Shown here piece after piece: positions 1-45,170 of a stretch of 64,000 nucleotides of DNA. Each line of letters starts with the position of its first letter. Within the stretch, counting starts at the first letter, position 1. The DNA comes from Polyodon spathula (lineage: Eukaryota > Chordata > Actinopteri > Acipenseriformes > Polyodontidae): NCBI RefSeq assembly GCF_017654505.1, contig NC_054545.1, positions 10,019,927 to 10,083,926 of the forward strand, given 5' to 3'. The notes under the pieces are model-generated. The model worked only from the letters and a program-made list of their open reading frames with translations. It did not search any database and had not been told where the DNA came from. The translations under genes and the position numbers were made by a program.

Positions 1-506
1 GAATCAGTATGGCAGAAATGAATAGATAACAGCCTGGCTGTTTCTGTCAAGCAACAGCTTCTTCTTCTGTGTTTACAAATCATTACCTAAGAGAATTATT
101 GTACTCAGTTCCAGTCTGTGAACATATGCAAAGCAGAAACTGTTAAATATATGTGTTTTCCATTTTACTATGGAAATCAGTAATTTAGTCCCCGTGAACT
201 TTCAAGAGAGTTGGCAGGAGCATCGGTTTACTAAAATGATCAAATGAGATCATCTGTACTAAAGCAAGACTAAAAATTCACTTTAATTTAAAGTGAAGCT
301 GCTGAAAAGCCTAAAAACACTTGCATCAACAAACAATAAAACAAAAGAAAAATATAACATATCATAACAAGTAGGTAATGCTCCAGTGTCATTCTTCATG
401 AAAATGGAATGCGTTCAGATGCTTATGGTGTTTTTGTAACAGTTACGTTGGTGACTTTTTTTTATAACATAAAAAGTAATGCCTTTTTTTTCTCTTTTAT
501 TTGTAG
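1..506 (+). other. intron upstream of first visible prkd1 exon
   Basis: Only the 3' end of this intron is seen, closing with a long T-rich tract and TTTGTAG at 506. No exon matching the PRKD1 N-terminus is found here. Confidence 0.8.
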
Positions 507-33059
<32,553 letters not shown>

Positions 33060-33420
33060 ACAACAACATGGACCTCTTACACTGTGGAAGTAATAAAAAG
33101 ACAACCGCCAGCTTTAACTTATGCCTTGCAAAATACTGCCATCCCACCAAAAATAGCACAATCTAGAATGTACTCTTGCCATCTTCTTAACATTGTAAAG
33201 TATCACCCATCTGAGTTTCCCAACGCCTCAAAGAACATTCCTTTCGTCTTGATGCTGGTATGTAAAGTTGAGAAACTGTTTCTCTCAACACAAGAGCTAT
33301 CATTGTCTGTCGTTATGTTTCCAGATTAATTTTTTTCTGTCAAACAAAGAATGTTGTAAAGTGTGCCTTTGCTTGTATTACCCGGATATGTCATCTTGAA
33401 CAATATTGTCTTTGTAAATG

Positions 33421-33452
<32 letters not shown>
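33421..33452. repeat. (ATT)n in prkd1 3' UTR
   Basis: Ten to eleven ATT units inside the predicted 3' UTR. Confidence 0.95.
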
Positions 33453-33785
33453 CGGTATTGTAAGCAACCTTTTCAGTTTTATCTGCTGTTCAGGAGCATT
33501 GTCTTACTCCTTTAGATCAACTGATCCATAAAGAATGTAGTCTTTGTTTTCACAGAAGACCATCAGAATGCTGTCTTTTAAAAAAGAGAAGTAAATTATG
33601 AGCAAATGGGTCAAACCTAACTGTACAATTATAGCGCAAGTGCTTTATGTAAAAAGCAAGCCTTAATGCCTTAGAAACATGTTAATTGCAGGATAGTTCT
33701 GATGAAATGACATTCCTTTTCTTAAAGATGGATCTTATTGCAGTTCAGCAGCTTGTTATCACATGGTCTCTTTGTGGAAGTTTTC

Positions 33786-33791
33786 AATAAA
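33786..33791 (+). promoter_or_regulatory. polyadenylation signal AATAAA
   Basis: Canonical hexamer in TTTTCAATAAAAGTC, about 730 bases after the stop, followed by T/GT-rich sequence. It is the best-placed signal for the main transcript end. Confidence 0.65.
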
Positions 33792-33999
33792 AGTCTTGTC
33801 AAGATTTCTATTGGTGAAGTAGGTCATTACATCACATCTCAATCTGCAATATGTGTTTCATTATTGTTGTATATATTTTCAAATTACTGTGCAGTATCAC
33901 TTCTATAACCAGTGCTGTTTATATTACTATACTGTAGTATTGCATTATTTTCTCTTCCTTTGGGGTCTCCACATATTAGTGATTAATTCTTGTAACAAT

Positions 34000-34001
<2 letters not shown>

Positions 34002-34082
<81 letters not shown>
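34002..34082. repeat. (TA)n microsatellite
   Basis: Eighty-one bases of TA, then a short GATA-like tail, just downstream of the gene. Confidence 0.97.
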
Positions 34083-34084
<2 letters not shown>

Positions 34085-36388
34085 TGGATAGATAGATATA
34101 GATATTATATTAGCTTAGGTTTATCTTATGTTTGACTTTCTCTCCAAAACCTTCCCATGATCTTTCTGACATCTTAATGATTGATCCTGTAGATCCTTGC
34201 CCATTTTGGTTATCTGAACCGCTTGATTTTAGGGTCCGTGATTTGGAAATTGTGCAACTTTTACAAGAAGACATTTTGCACAGAATGAGTGTTGAACCTT
34301 TTTTATGTTCAATCTTTCTGCACCAGTATTGATTTTTATAGTATATTTATAGGATTATGAGGGTCTGCATATGGGTTGTATTGGCACTTCCAGCCTGTAA
34401 AGAGACTTTGGCTTTCAGCCTCAGTGTGTTTACTTCTGCTCATTCCCATATTATGCACATGCACAGAAATGAGGCTCCCTATAAAACCGTTCTGTAACAG
34501 GCTGACATGGCCAGTCCCTGGCAAGTGCCCTCCTAAATGTCAATTTACTGACAGTCTCAATAACATGCACTTTTAACTGTAAACTGTAGATCACAGTAAT
34601 CCATTTTTACTTCAATTGTAAGTATAACTATGTGTATTTACATTTAGTCTTAGAGAGTACAGTCTTTAGAGCAGAATCAGATACAGATTAATTGCACAAT
34701 ATCAAAGACTATAAGATCCCCAAAACAAGAGTACGTGAACATTATAAACTCGAGGTTCAAACAGTAACAATTGGGCAGACTGTTTTCCCTTAAATCATCT
34801 TCTGAAGATTCTTCTGATCAATCCTCAATTACCTAATACCACCTTACAGGTTAAAACAATCCTTCCACCATTATTCATGTTTAGATGTTGACTTAATTAA
34901 TTACTTACAGTACTTACCTATTAAACCTGATCCCAAATGCAGTGGTAGGTAAGAAAGAAATGATAACCTGATAACAAACTCAGTGAAAACAGGAAGCAAC
35001 AACTGTGCCCATTCTCTCTTCATTTGTATTTCATCTGAAAGTGAAGATTATCAGTAGATGGGTTTATCAGGAAGCTTATTTTTCTAAACCCTTTTCTACC
35101 TCAAGTTTACTGTCCCAGTAGTGTTAGCTGATTTACATTAAAACGAAGCTGGGCTGTTAACTTACAATTTAAAAAACAAACAAAAAAAATGACAGTGTAG
35201 GTGGTAACATTATTCCTTTTTGATGTATTCCTTTCCATATATGCATCTGCATCTATAACTACATTGTAAACAAACTGCCAACATGGTATTTGTGATGCAG
35301 TATCACAGTGTCCCTGTCAACAGAGAATTCTTTTAAGGACTATCCAAGCCTGTGGTACAGAGTGTGTGTGTGCATGTGTGTGTGTGTGTATTGCAGACTA
35401 CAGGAGAAAGCTATAGTCTAAATCATGAAATTCTGAAGTGATCAAAAGTAAATATGTAGATGAAGTAAAGCTAAGTTTAAAGACTGCCAAGGTCATTCAG
35501 TGCTAAGTATGGGGAACCACTTGCTGATTTTTCCAGGGGGGTCCACTGTAATCTTAATCCAGCTCATTCATCTCTCACCATTCCTTAAATCCCACAGTAA
35601 TGATGTGGACTGCTTTAACGGACACGCCCAATCTCACACAGGCAGATATAACATAAATCGGGCTCTGCTGGGGGTTTTAATTACGTTGTAAATGTTGATT
35701 GAAGGAGTTCTAAAATGGGAAGACTGGTGTTAGAAAATGGTAGACTTCAAGAGTAGGGGAAGTGTACATTATAAAGACAAACATTAGTATTAAAATCCCT
35801 TACTGCTGTAACCATGTGTACAGGCAGAAACACTCAAGGACCATGTAATTGTATACCCTTGCTCATTTTTAGAGAATTGGGTGTCTGCATTGTTACCTTA
35901 GGGACTGCAAACTAGTTAAATCATTATCTATTTCTAAGGAGGATTTATACTCATAGTTTAGGCAAGAGAGCAGAGTTAAGCTGCAATGAATATTGTATAC
36001 TCTCAACTTTTTTTTTAAATGAAACTGTATCCTACAACTTTGGATAGCTTAATAAATTAAATTATATCCTACTCAACCTGCTCATCAGTAAACAAGCCTG
36101 TTTTTTATATATAATTTAGGTCAGATACCACATATTAACATCACAGTGAGTGGGATAATGGAAAATGTGTAATTAAACATCCACTAGAAAACGAACCACA
36201 AAGTGAAAAAGAAAAGTTTACTTTACTGATTTAACAAACGTTGGGCCATTTGTTATCATACTATTTCTATTATGTAATAATTATTACTGAAGGTATGGGT
36301 ATAGTTTGCGGGGTTAGATGAATGTTAAAGTTATATATTCGAGAATATGTTTGTATTGTAAGATTGCATGTATGTTATTAAGAAATGT

Positions 36389-36392
<4 letters not shown>

Positions 36393-36466
<74 letters not shown>
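36393..36466. repeat. (TA)n microsatellite
   Basis: Uninterrupted TA in the downstream gene desert. Confidence 0.97.
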
Positions 36467-36470
<4 letters not shown>

Positions 36471-37527
36471 AAAAGGTTATTTCTGCGTATTGCTCAATAA
36501 AGTTCCTCCTGGCTTTCAATCAATTAATAACATGTAGTATATATTTCCCTGACAATGCCGTGCAAAATTTGAGCTTCCTGTATCATGTAAAAGTATATAA
36601 ACATGCCCTGTCAAAATGCAACATGAAAACGATAACACACGCAAAGGCGTGGATTGTACTGATATAACCCACCCCTCAGGTAGTGGTGATGCACAACGCA
36701 CAGCGGAGCCCTTCAGCTACCCGAGGAGGGGGTTGTGCTGATGGACAGAATAACACTTTATCATACATCCTCAGATTATTTTCTTGCCAATAACTTGTGA
36801 TAAAGAATAACCAGGCTTACTCTCAAATGAATAAACTATAATCCATGTAAAATTGACATGTTCTGTGCATGTGTCTGAAAACGGCAGGCCAGGGTAGACT
36901 GTTAAAAAGGGGCAAGGACAGAAAATTAAAGGGGGGGGGGGGGGCGTTGAATCTAGCTGAGCTGGAAAGTGGGTGAGCAATTTAGACTTAAATCTCCTGT
37001 TTGTTTAGTTCAAGCCCAACACAGTTCACTACTCCAGTACTTAATGCACTAGAAGGTGGATGAAAACCCTAAAGTCTGAGCCCCCTGCAACCAGTGTGCT
37101 TGGATGATGGTTACAGTATTTAACTTTATGAAAATAGTGTGCAGAGTTGCTCAATATATACCCTGCCCTCTCGAATATAAACCATTATATATCAGAGTTC
37201 TTTTTTTTTTTTTACTTAAAAAGCAAATAGCAAAAAATAATGTACATAATGTGGACAAAAATAGCTCTTTATCTGTATTATGTTAGTACATTAAGAATGT
37301 TAGCACCTTCATTCATTCACTTGGCTCTAGCAATGCAATACCCTATGAAAACCCTACGAGAATAATTTTTATAAAGGAAAACTTAGATACTCTGGATCTT
37401 CCGTTGGAAAACAGGTCCTTACAAAAGCTCTCTTTTGAATTTTTAGGATACTGTGGTGGGGCAAATTTGACAAATGTTATTTAGTGACCAGGACTTTCTC
37501 GCCCCCTTGTGGTATTTTAGCTTCACA

Positions 37528-37569
37528 AGGTGGGGGGGGGTGGGGGGGGGTGGGGGGTGGGGGGGGGTG
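37528..37569 (+). repeat. G-run tract, G-quadruplex candidate
   Basis: Five consecutive runs of six or more G separated by single T residues. It meets the usual four-run quadruplex rule several times over. A separate run of about 14 G lies at 36931-36944. Confidence 0.85.
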
Positions 37570-38106
37570 ATACCTGCCTACCTGCCCCTAAGTTATTTTG
37601 GAATGCTTAATATCATAAAGGTGCATTATTCATGGCTGTGTGATCACAACATTCTTCCACAGTTTACCTTCTGTCCATTCTGCTAAATCGGAAAACAGAC
37701 GTTGCTGGCTTTCCAGTTACATTACACAAGGTAGTGTGAGCTGCACGAACACAAGCTTCCTCTCACTGAAGTTAGTGTCAAACTCTTACTTCTACCTATA
37801 GCAGCAAAGCTCTGTATTAACTTAGGGAAGAAAAACAAAAAACAACATATTGTACAATGATAATATTTTACAAGAAATATGTATGAAGATATTATTTTCA
37901 TCATGGTTTATTACACTCTGTTCTAACAGGTAACAGTACTGTTTTACATTGTAAAGAAATACATGTGTACCTCTAGCAGTATAAGATATGATTGGTAAGT
38001 TAACTTGGTTAACTAGGGGCAAGTAGCTAAAACAATACAAGTTAATAAAACAATAGCCATTTTAACAATAAAACTGACCAATTACTGGAGGCTACACGTC
38101 AGTGCA

Positions 38107-38107
<1 letters not shown>

Positions 38108-38169
<62 letters not shown>
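38108..38169. repeat. (TA)n microsatellite
   Basis: Sixty-two bases of TA at the left edge of the CpG-retaining block. Confidence 0.97.
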
Positions 38170-38173
<4 letters not shown>

Positions 38174-38467
38174 TATCAATGTTGTATTATATGGTTTTGC
38201 GAAGAAACCTTGCGACCCCCTTTTTTCATTATGTTATTTGGCTCTCGTAACTTTTAGTGACTCGTCTTTAAGATCTTTCTTCCGCCAGATGGCACTCCAA
38301 GCAAAACTATTTCTTCACCCATCAGACCCAACCAAAAGAATCTTGACAACATTATGATTGTATTTTCTGTTGTTATCTGGGATAAATTATCTAAACACAT
38401 GTTCCCAACGAAAATTGTAAACACTGAGGTAACTATGAATCAAACTATCAATGCGTCAATTAAACGA

Positions 38468-38580
<113 letters not shown>

Positions 38581-38677
38581 TATCTTCATAAACCGAAATT
38601 TGACGATGAATAATCAACAATCAAAATTTTGAATAGTAGATTCATTAGATATTTACAAACAAATCAAAAATTGTCAT

Positions 38678-38719
38678 ATACTGTACCGGATAAATATTTA
38701 AATAACCAACGTCGCGTAT

Positions 38720-38796
<77 letters not shown>

Positions 38797-38841
38797 TGGA
38801 TACGCGACGTTGGTTATTTAAATATTTATCCGGTACAGTAT
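38678..38841. repeat. 47-bp perfect inverted repeat around a (TA)n core
   Basis: Left arm 38678-38724 and right arm 38795-38841 are exact reverse complements over 47 bp. The arms carry complex sequence (ACTGTACCGGATAAATATTT, CAACGTCGCGTATCC). The 70-bp spacer is (TA)n, itself self-complementary, so nearly all of the 164 bp can fold into one hairpin or cruciform. The match continues outward with one mismatch for two more bases. Confidence 0.97.
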
Positions 38842-41800
38842 GTGAAAAACAGAAAAGTCAAAACTAATTATTATCTTACAACCGTATTATTAAAACTGAA
38901 ACAGAACCATACCCGATGCAAATTAAATTATGTTCTGATAATAATATCGATAGCGATTAAATGTACCTATCTATCTAGCTGTCTATATCTCTATAAATTA
39001 AATAAAAAATAAATAAATAATTATTCTTGATTTGATAATACACATATCAAGATAGGACAAGAGGTGTTACAAAACAAATTAAACGTTACAAACAAACAAA
39101 ATACGATTCGCATTCACAAATAGGATTCGTATTAACAAATGAATACGCAAGAATACTGTACGTTTAGTACCTTGATAATGTGATATTAGAATGGCACAGT
39201 AGCGAGAATGAGCACGTTAAATGCGCACCTGTTTCACGATTTAAAGCTGCAGCATAAAAGAACTCCAATCAATGCATGTCATACATATATTTAGGTCTAT
39301 ACGTGTTTTATTTTAATTGGATAACACATTCGTTGTTTATTAGTGTGAAAATACGAATGACTTAAATACTGATATCTTTCTACTTTTCCTTTTTAACAGT
39401 TAATATATGTAACAGCGATTAGCGCTTTCAGAAATACAATTAACGAAGCACTATTGGTGTTTAGTTAATTTTGGTAAGCACACTAATTAGCATACCGGAT
39501 CTTTTGTATATTAAGACCCGAGTGTTCCTAGTTGTTTGGCAAAGCGCACCTGTGAAAACAAAAGAAGAGGTTTCACACCTCACACTTTTCAGCCTTAGGT
39601 AAGAAAGTCAGTGTTGTGCGACCGCACAAAGGAAGAACTGCAACATGAAACCGAGCCACTCTGAGCAGAGTAAATGAGAACCCTCTGGGTACCTACAGCC
39701 TTTTGTTTGACATGATTAAATCCTCTTTGTTTCATACATACATGAATGCAAAAACAAACAGTCAACTCGAGATAAAGGAAGGATTGCAATACTTTTTTTT
39801 TTTTTTTTTGCATTTGACTTTTACGGCTCTTGGGTGCCTAAAGAAACCACAATGCTTCAGATACAATTGCTGAAACCTGCTAGCAGGTGTACAAGAAAAC
39901 GTTTACACATACTTCAATAATGAAATAATCTTAAATCAGACACAGATTTTGGTTTTAACAAATGATATCGCAATGTATTCATTTTCCTCAAATAACAGAT
40001 AACTTTTTGGATTAGTTCCCAATCATATATAATTGAAACTGTGCTGACTGATCTCCCCAGCTAAAACTGTTTTGTCTATACAAACGGGGTGTGTTTAAAC
40101 AAAACAAAAGCAGTAAGCAATTACATATAACAATTTGGTTATATCAGTGGGTGAAACTAACAATAAGCAATACCATATTGCTTCCCAGAATCAGCAATTA
40201 CCTTTTTATTATTCCCACACCATCTGAATGTTTGTGCTCTATTAAAATCACCCGTTTCAAACCACACGTTTCATTTGTATTAGATGTTAACACCCATCTC
40301 TTAATTTTTTCTATATATTTATTGTTACTCCATTTTTATTACACTTCGATCTATTACTCATAATATGTTTATATTACTGTAGTGATTTGCATTATAAACT
40401 ACCAACAAAATAATAACAAAGCAACCGGAAAATGTTATATAGCTGTTGATTTGCAGGGTGTTTTGTCAGAAAAAAATAATCCATTCGGATAAATCTTTTA
40501 GTCAGATTTGACAGATTCCCACTTTTAAAACCCTCCTATTTCGTGGTTTTCTGTTTAAGGGCAAGGAAGCATTCACCTAAATACAGTACACGACTAAAGG
40601 GATTTGCGTGTGTTCATTTAACACGCCGTTTAATTACCTTACTTAACTACATTCGAACACTGTTCGGCCTAAAATACTAATAAGTAGTCTTCTAAAAGGA
40701 GTAGAACCTCTGTGAAACGGAACTGAAACAAACTGGGGACACCTCCCGGTTTTAAAACATAACTATTTGTGAAATCCTAGCGACGAGGAATGTAAAGAAA
40801 AAAAATGTATTTCCAAATCCAAAAGGTAGCTATGCGACCAAAATCCACTTTAGGTAATATTAATCTCCACCAAACCAATTCATAAGAAAATAAACATAAA
40901 ACAAACAAACAACAAAACCAACTAACTAACGGAATGTAAAGGTTAGGGCCTACGTACAATTATTTTATAAATTGAAAAAAAAAAAAAAAAAAAAAGTATT
41001 TTCAATTTAATGTCATTCAAATGTAATTCTATGTTATATAGACCTATAGTACTATTCATTATTTTACATCATGTTAGTATAAAGATGAATCTATTTGCTG
41101 CACACGCAAACTAACAAAAGAAAGAGTAGGCCTATTTAGCTTATATGAAACAAATACAACATATTGTAACATGATTACAAATATTACCTTTTATGTATGG
41201 AAAACTATCGCTTACAGATACTACTGTTACCTATTAAAGCGACTTATAAGTTAACCGTATGTATATCATTCTTTGTTGTTCAAATCGTGAGGAAATTTTT
41301 ACTAAAAGGCAATCGTGCGCAGCTTTCCAATATATTGTTGTTAGTCATAGCCTAGTGGTAACTTTATTCATTTTGTAAGCTCTGACATTGTTGCTGGCAT
41401 GTTAATGAGAAGTCACAGTTCCATTTCTAATAAGCCATATGCTCTACAGCATATTGCGAGAAAGGGTAGAACGTGATTGTTGCTTAGTAACTCGTGTATT
41501 CATTCTGTCAGTGTTGGCACAGATAATTTCACTTATAGGAAAACAAGTATAATAGTTTCCCACATCTGAATTATTTAGTGTTTCTGTTAGAAAACAATAG
41601 CACAACAGTACAATATTTCTTATGTGTTCATTTTGACATACATATATAGCACACACGAGCAAAAAAACCCAAAACAAAACAAAACAATGCCGAATATAGA
41701 AAAAAGAAAAAAAGAACCCGTTTTAAACATCGAATTATTAATTTCAATAGATAATTAAACGAAATTGAACAATATTGAATACGTTGACGGCTTTTAAAAC

Positions 41801-42532
41801 GTTCCGGAAACGACTGATATGTTTATGCATGGCACGACGTTACATTTGTTTGAAGATACAGTAGGCTATGTGTTTTTCGTTTATATATATCGACATTACC
41901 AGTACTTATTATATATTTACACGATTAGACAATACAACTCTATTTGAGGATTAGCCTATACAATATATTAGTTTTTATTTAACTGACACCTTAGCCGTGA
42001 TTTAATGATAGATACCAATGTAACCCTAATAATCCCTCAGATTAAACCAGAGAAACTCTGATGGACTCGTGGGGGGCAACATCCTTTATCCCCAAGTAAT
42101 TCCTAAAGTGAACAGTTAATCCATTGCGGTGATGAAAGAGAACATCGTTGAGAGGAAAGGCAGGTTCCTGTTCTTCGAACCTGCAGTGCACCTGCACAGT
42201 GGTATCAGTGCTACTCATCCTTGAGGGCATTCTGCCACTGTAAACACAAGGCATCTTCACAACAAACAGTTTACATCTGTGAGGTACACCGGTCATACAC
42301 TCGTGTAAGTGGATTCACATTCGAACTATCTCTTTATCATAGAATAACACACATTAAATAGAAGACGAATTGCCCGTCTTGTATTTTTGCAAATGGTATT
42401 CAATTCTTGACATTTTTTATGCATATAATCTTTAAAGATGATCAAAAGCCCCCCACACATGAATTTATTAATATATTTTAATTTCAGACAGGTTCCTGAT
42501 CTGAACACGCCCATACTGCAGGTATTATTATG

Positions 42533-42556
42533 ACCCCCCCCCCCCCCCCCCCCCCC
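42533..42556 (+). repeat. poly(C), 24 bases
   Basis: Uninterrupted C run after TTATTATGA. An (ATT)n tract follows at 42675-42719. Confidence 0.95.
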
Positions 42557-42672
42557 TTCCCATAAATACGTTACAAAATAATAATTATGGTTAAATTTGC
42601 ATTACAAAGAATAATGGTAATTTAAAAGTAAAAACAAAACAAATCTAAGGGCGTGCGCTTATGTTAACATTC

Positions 42673-42674
<2 letters not shown>

Positions 42675-42718
<44 letters not shown>

Positions 42719-42719
42719 G
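42675..42719. repeat. (ATT)n microsatellite
   Basis: About 15 units, followed by a T run. Confidence 0.95.
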
Positions 42720-44929
42720 TTTTTTTTTTTTAGTTAATAATGTCAGAATAATGCACATGCATAAGCTTTAGGGCATTAATCACTGTATTCTATATAGTTT
42801 GTGCAAGCAGAAATGCATTTGTTCGTGGTTATCAGGAGCGCCCCCAGAAATATTTCAAATGGAACGCAAAAACTGAACCACACCAACCTCCAATCTCATG
42901 CAGATAACGACTCTGCATTAACACGCTGCAGTGTTTCAGCCTATCAGAGCGCTGCACTGTTGTTCTTTCCTGAGTTTCACAGAACTACACTGTCACATTA
43001 GAAAACCGCAATCAAATTGCACCACCGTTTCCTTTTCTAAAAACGAATAAACACAGCGCACTGTCATCGAGACAGAAAAAAAACTACACTGACAGCCAAA
43101 TAGTCCACGACAACATTAAAGGTACAATAAACCTGTTTGAAATACAGACTTAAACTACGGGAAAATATATCTCACAATTCATTTATACTGTTTTAATTTC
43201 TAATCGTACTTTTACAATCACTACAACTAATGTAATCATTACTCAGCTCCTAAGCATGGCGTATAAACATAACCCCCTTTTTTAAAAATCTTACACGTGA
43301 CATAACAGGCATTACGTGTTAATGATTAGGAAATGTACTAATAATTTTAATATATGACATAATATAAGATTTTTGTTCCCTCTGACATTCTGGGTCTAAG
43401 AAGAATTTTTTTAAAATCTTTTTCAAGGCTTCAACCAAACTGATCTGCTTCCGTTTGTTCATTAGTACCACTAAATAAACAGTAGACTTCTTTAAGCTTA
43501 AAATGTCTGTTTCGCTTCAACCGACCGCACGAGATTACATCTAAATCCACAATTCTGAAGCCGACATTTTGAGAACCAATGGTACACACAGAGCGTAAAG
43601 GGTGTGCAGCTGCGCGCGCCAATGGCTGTACATGCTAGAATACATTCAAATATGCTTTATTCCTTCAATAACTAAAAACGCATATAAATTGTACTTATGA
43701 AGGCGGTCACCAGGGGGCCATGTGGATACTAAACCAAAGCTCCTGTTAACATTTTATGAAATAAACAACATGTTGTCTGTTTGTTCTGAAACTTATGATA
43801 ACGTTTCCATGTTCGATTCATGATAATAATTACACGTTTGCCAAAACAAAGAAAGAAACAAAGAAACAACCAAAAACAGTAAAGATTTAAGTGTCATTTG
43901 GAATTAAGGACAGAAATGTGGTTTGCCACCTTGTTAATTAAAAAAATAAGAAACAATCAGAAAACCTTTATATTCAACTGTATAATTTACAACCTTGGAG
44001 TATGCTTTTACCACCTACCATGCTAATATGAGAGTTTGTTGGCAAAAGTAAGCAAACTCTATGTTTGCTCTACAGATGGTTGACCTCTTTCATTTAGTGG
44101 CTGCATAGCTCATTTAAAGAATTACATAGGTCACAATGGGGGTAATCTAAATAATTTAGTCTCAGGGTATTTCTCAGGCACTACTGACAGTCAGAAGGGT
44201 TCCAGCTGCTTTCTGTACCTGGAATTGAACTCCAGCATTGAGTAAGCTGTTAGTGTTAGAGTTTCAGTCACTAAGACGTTGACAGTGTCCACAAATACCT
44301 TTTAATGACAGGACACATTTGCTGTGTCGTACCTTGCAAAGAAACATATTTTCAATAAAGTCAAACACTGTAAAACTTCTGTTATCTACACCGTCAAAAG
44401 ACTACAGAACTTTTGCAAAGTTGAGAGCATCTTACAATGTTATGTGTAGAAATGCAAAAACTTTAAAATGCTTTTTCCTCCCTGTTCCCCCTACAGGGAG
44501 CTGTTCAAGTCTGCCAATTGGACTAGCTAAATATTATGATAACCTTTTCCATCCTAATTTGTACTGCAGGCTGCGTGTGTGCTAGGATCAACATTAATTA
44601 CTGTATAACATTTCAACTGCGTAGTTCACTGAAATGTCAGGGAGTTAGCTGAAGGGGATGTGGGGTCCTGAAATCAGCAGGAGGGAAGTGCCATGTTCAC
44701 AGTCCTGCAAAGCATGATGGGAAGCAACATTTCTCAATACCCTATGTGGGCTTTGCACTCTAGCCAGACCAAATTTCTGTAATACCTCAGTGGGGAATAA
44801 AAAAAAAAAAAAAAGCTATTATATTTGCAAGTCTTAAGTTACAACACATTGACGTTGTAAAAATAATGACAGCATCTGATATCCAAGAGTGAGTGATTTG
44901 TTCTAATAGTCTTTCTTAAATCCTGCAGC

Positions 44930-45170
44930 TAGCTGATGCTCTGCTGGTGCGCCTTAATGAGCATTTTTAAGTTCCATTTTACATGCAGCCAGCATATCTT
45001 TACAGAAGCTGTTTGACCAAGAAATGCTGCCTCGCTTATTCATTTGCACCCTGAGAATTTATGAATCAATTTGTTCTGGATCACCACATTGCCCTGCTAG
45101 AATGAGAGAAAACTCTTCAGTGGTTGAAAATCAATCGCTGGCGTTGGAGTGCAGGCATAACAAACGTAAC
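44930..45170. promoter_or_regulatory. candidate conserved noncoding element
   Basis: Complex, balanced sequence without repeats, including CCTTAATGAGCATTTTTAAG, ATTTATGAATCAATTTGTTC and GGATCACCACATTGCCCTGC. No open frame. The call rests on texture and on position in the PRKD1-FOXG1 desert, not on an alignment. Confidence 0.3.

Larger units (their letters stand above)
33060..33810 (+). other. prkd1: prkd1 3' UTR
   Basis: This is the non-coding continuation of the last exon. It contains an (ATT)n tract at 33421-33452 and ends a little after the AATAAA at 33786. The exact cleavage site is inferred. An earlier AATAAA at about 33091 could give a very short alternative UTR. Confidence 0.7.
33811..38100. 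other. intergenic, downstream of prkd1
   Basis: AT-rich sequence with simple repeats ((TA)n, a GT run at 35361-35389, G runs). Around 36672-36730, CCCCTCAGGTAG and CTACCCGAGGAGGG form a short imperfect inverted repeat. No gene seen. Confidence 0.7.

Noticed and set aside
1..506. Search for the first coding exon and promoter
   Set aside because: No frame resembling the PRKD1 N-terminus (HLQIGL-type sequence) and no promoter features are present. The segment ends in an acceptor site, so it is an intron.
33091..33096. AATAAA just after the stop codon as the main polyadenylation signal
   Set aside because: It would leave a UTR of only about 50 bases. The signal at 33786 has better downstream context, though minor use of the first cannot be excluded.
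43431..43622. Minus-strand 63-codon frame beside the CCAAT boxes
   Set aside because: Too short, no recognised motif, and the CpG-rich end alone does not support a coding gene.
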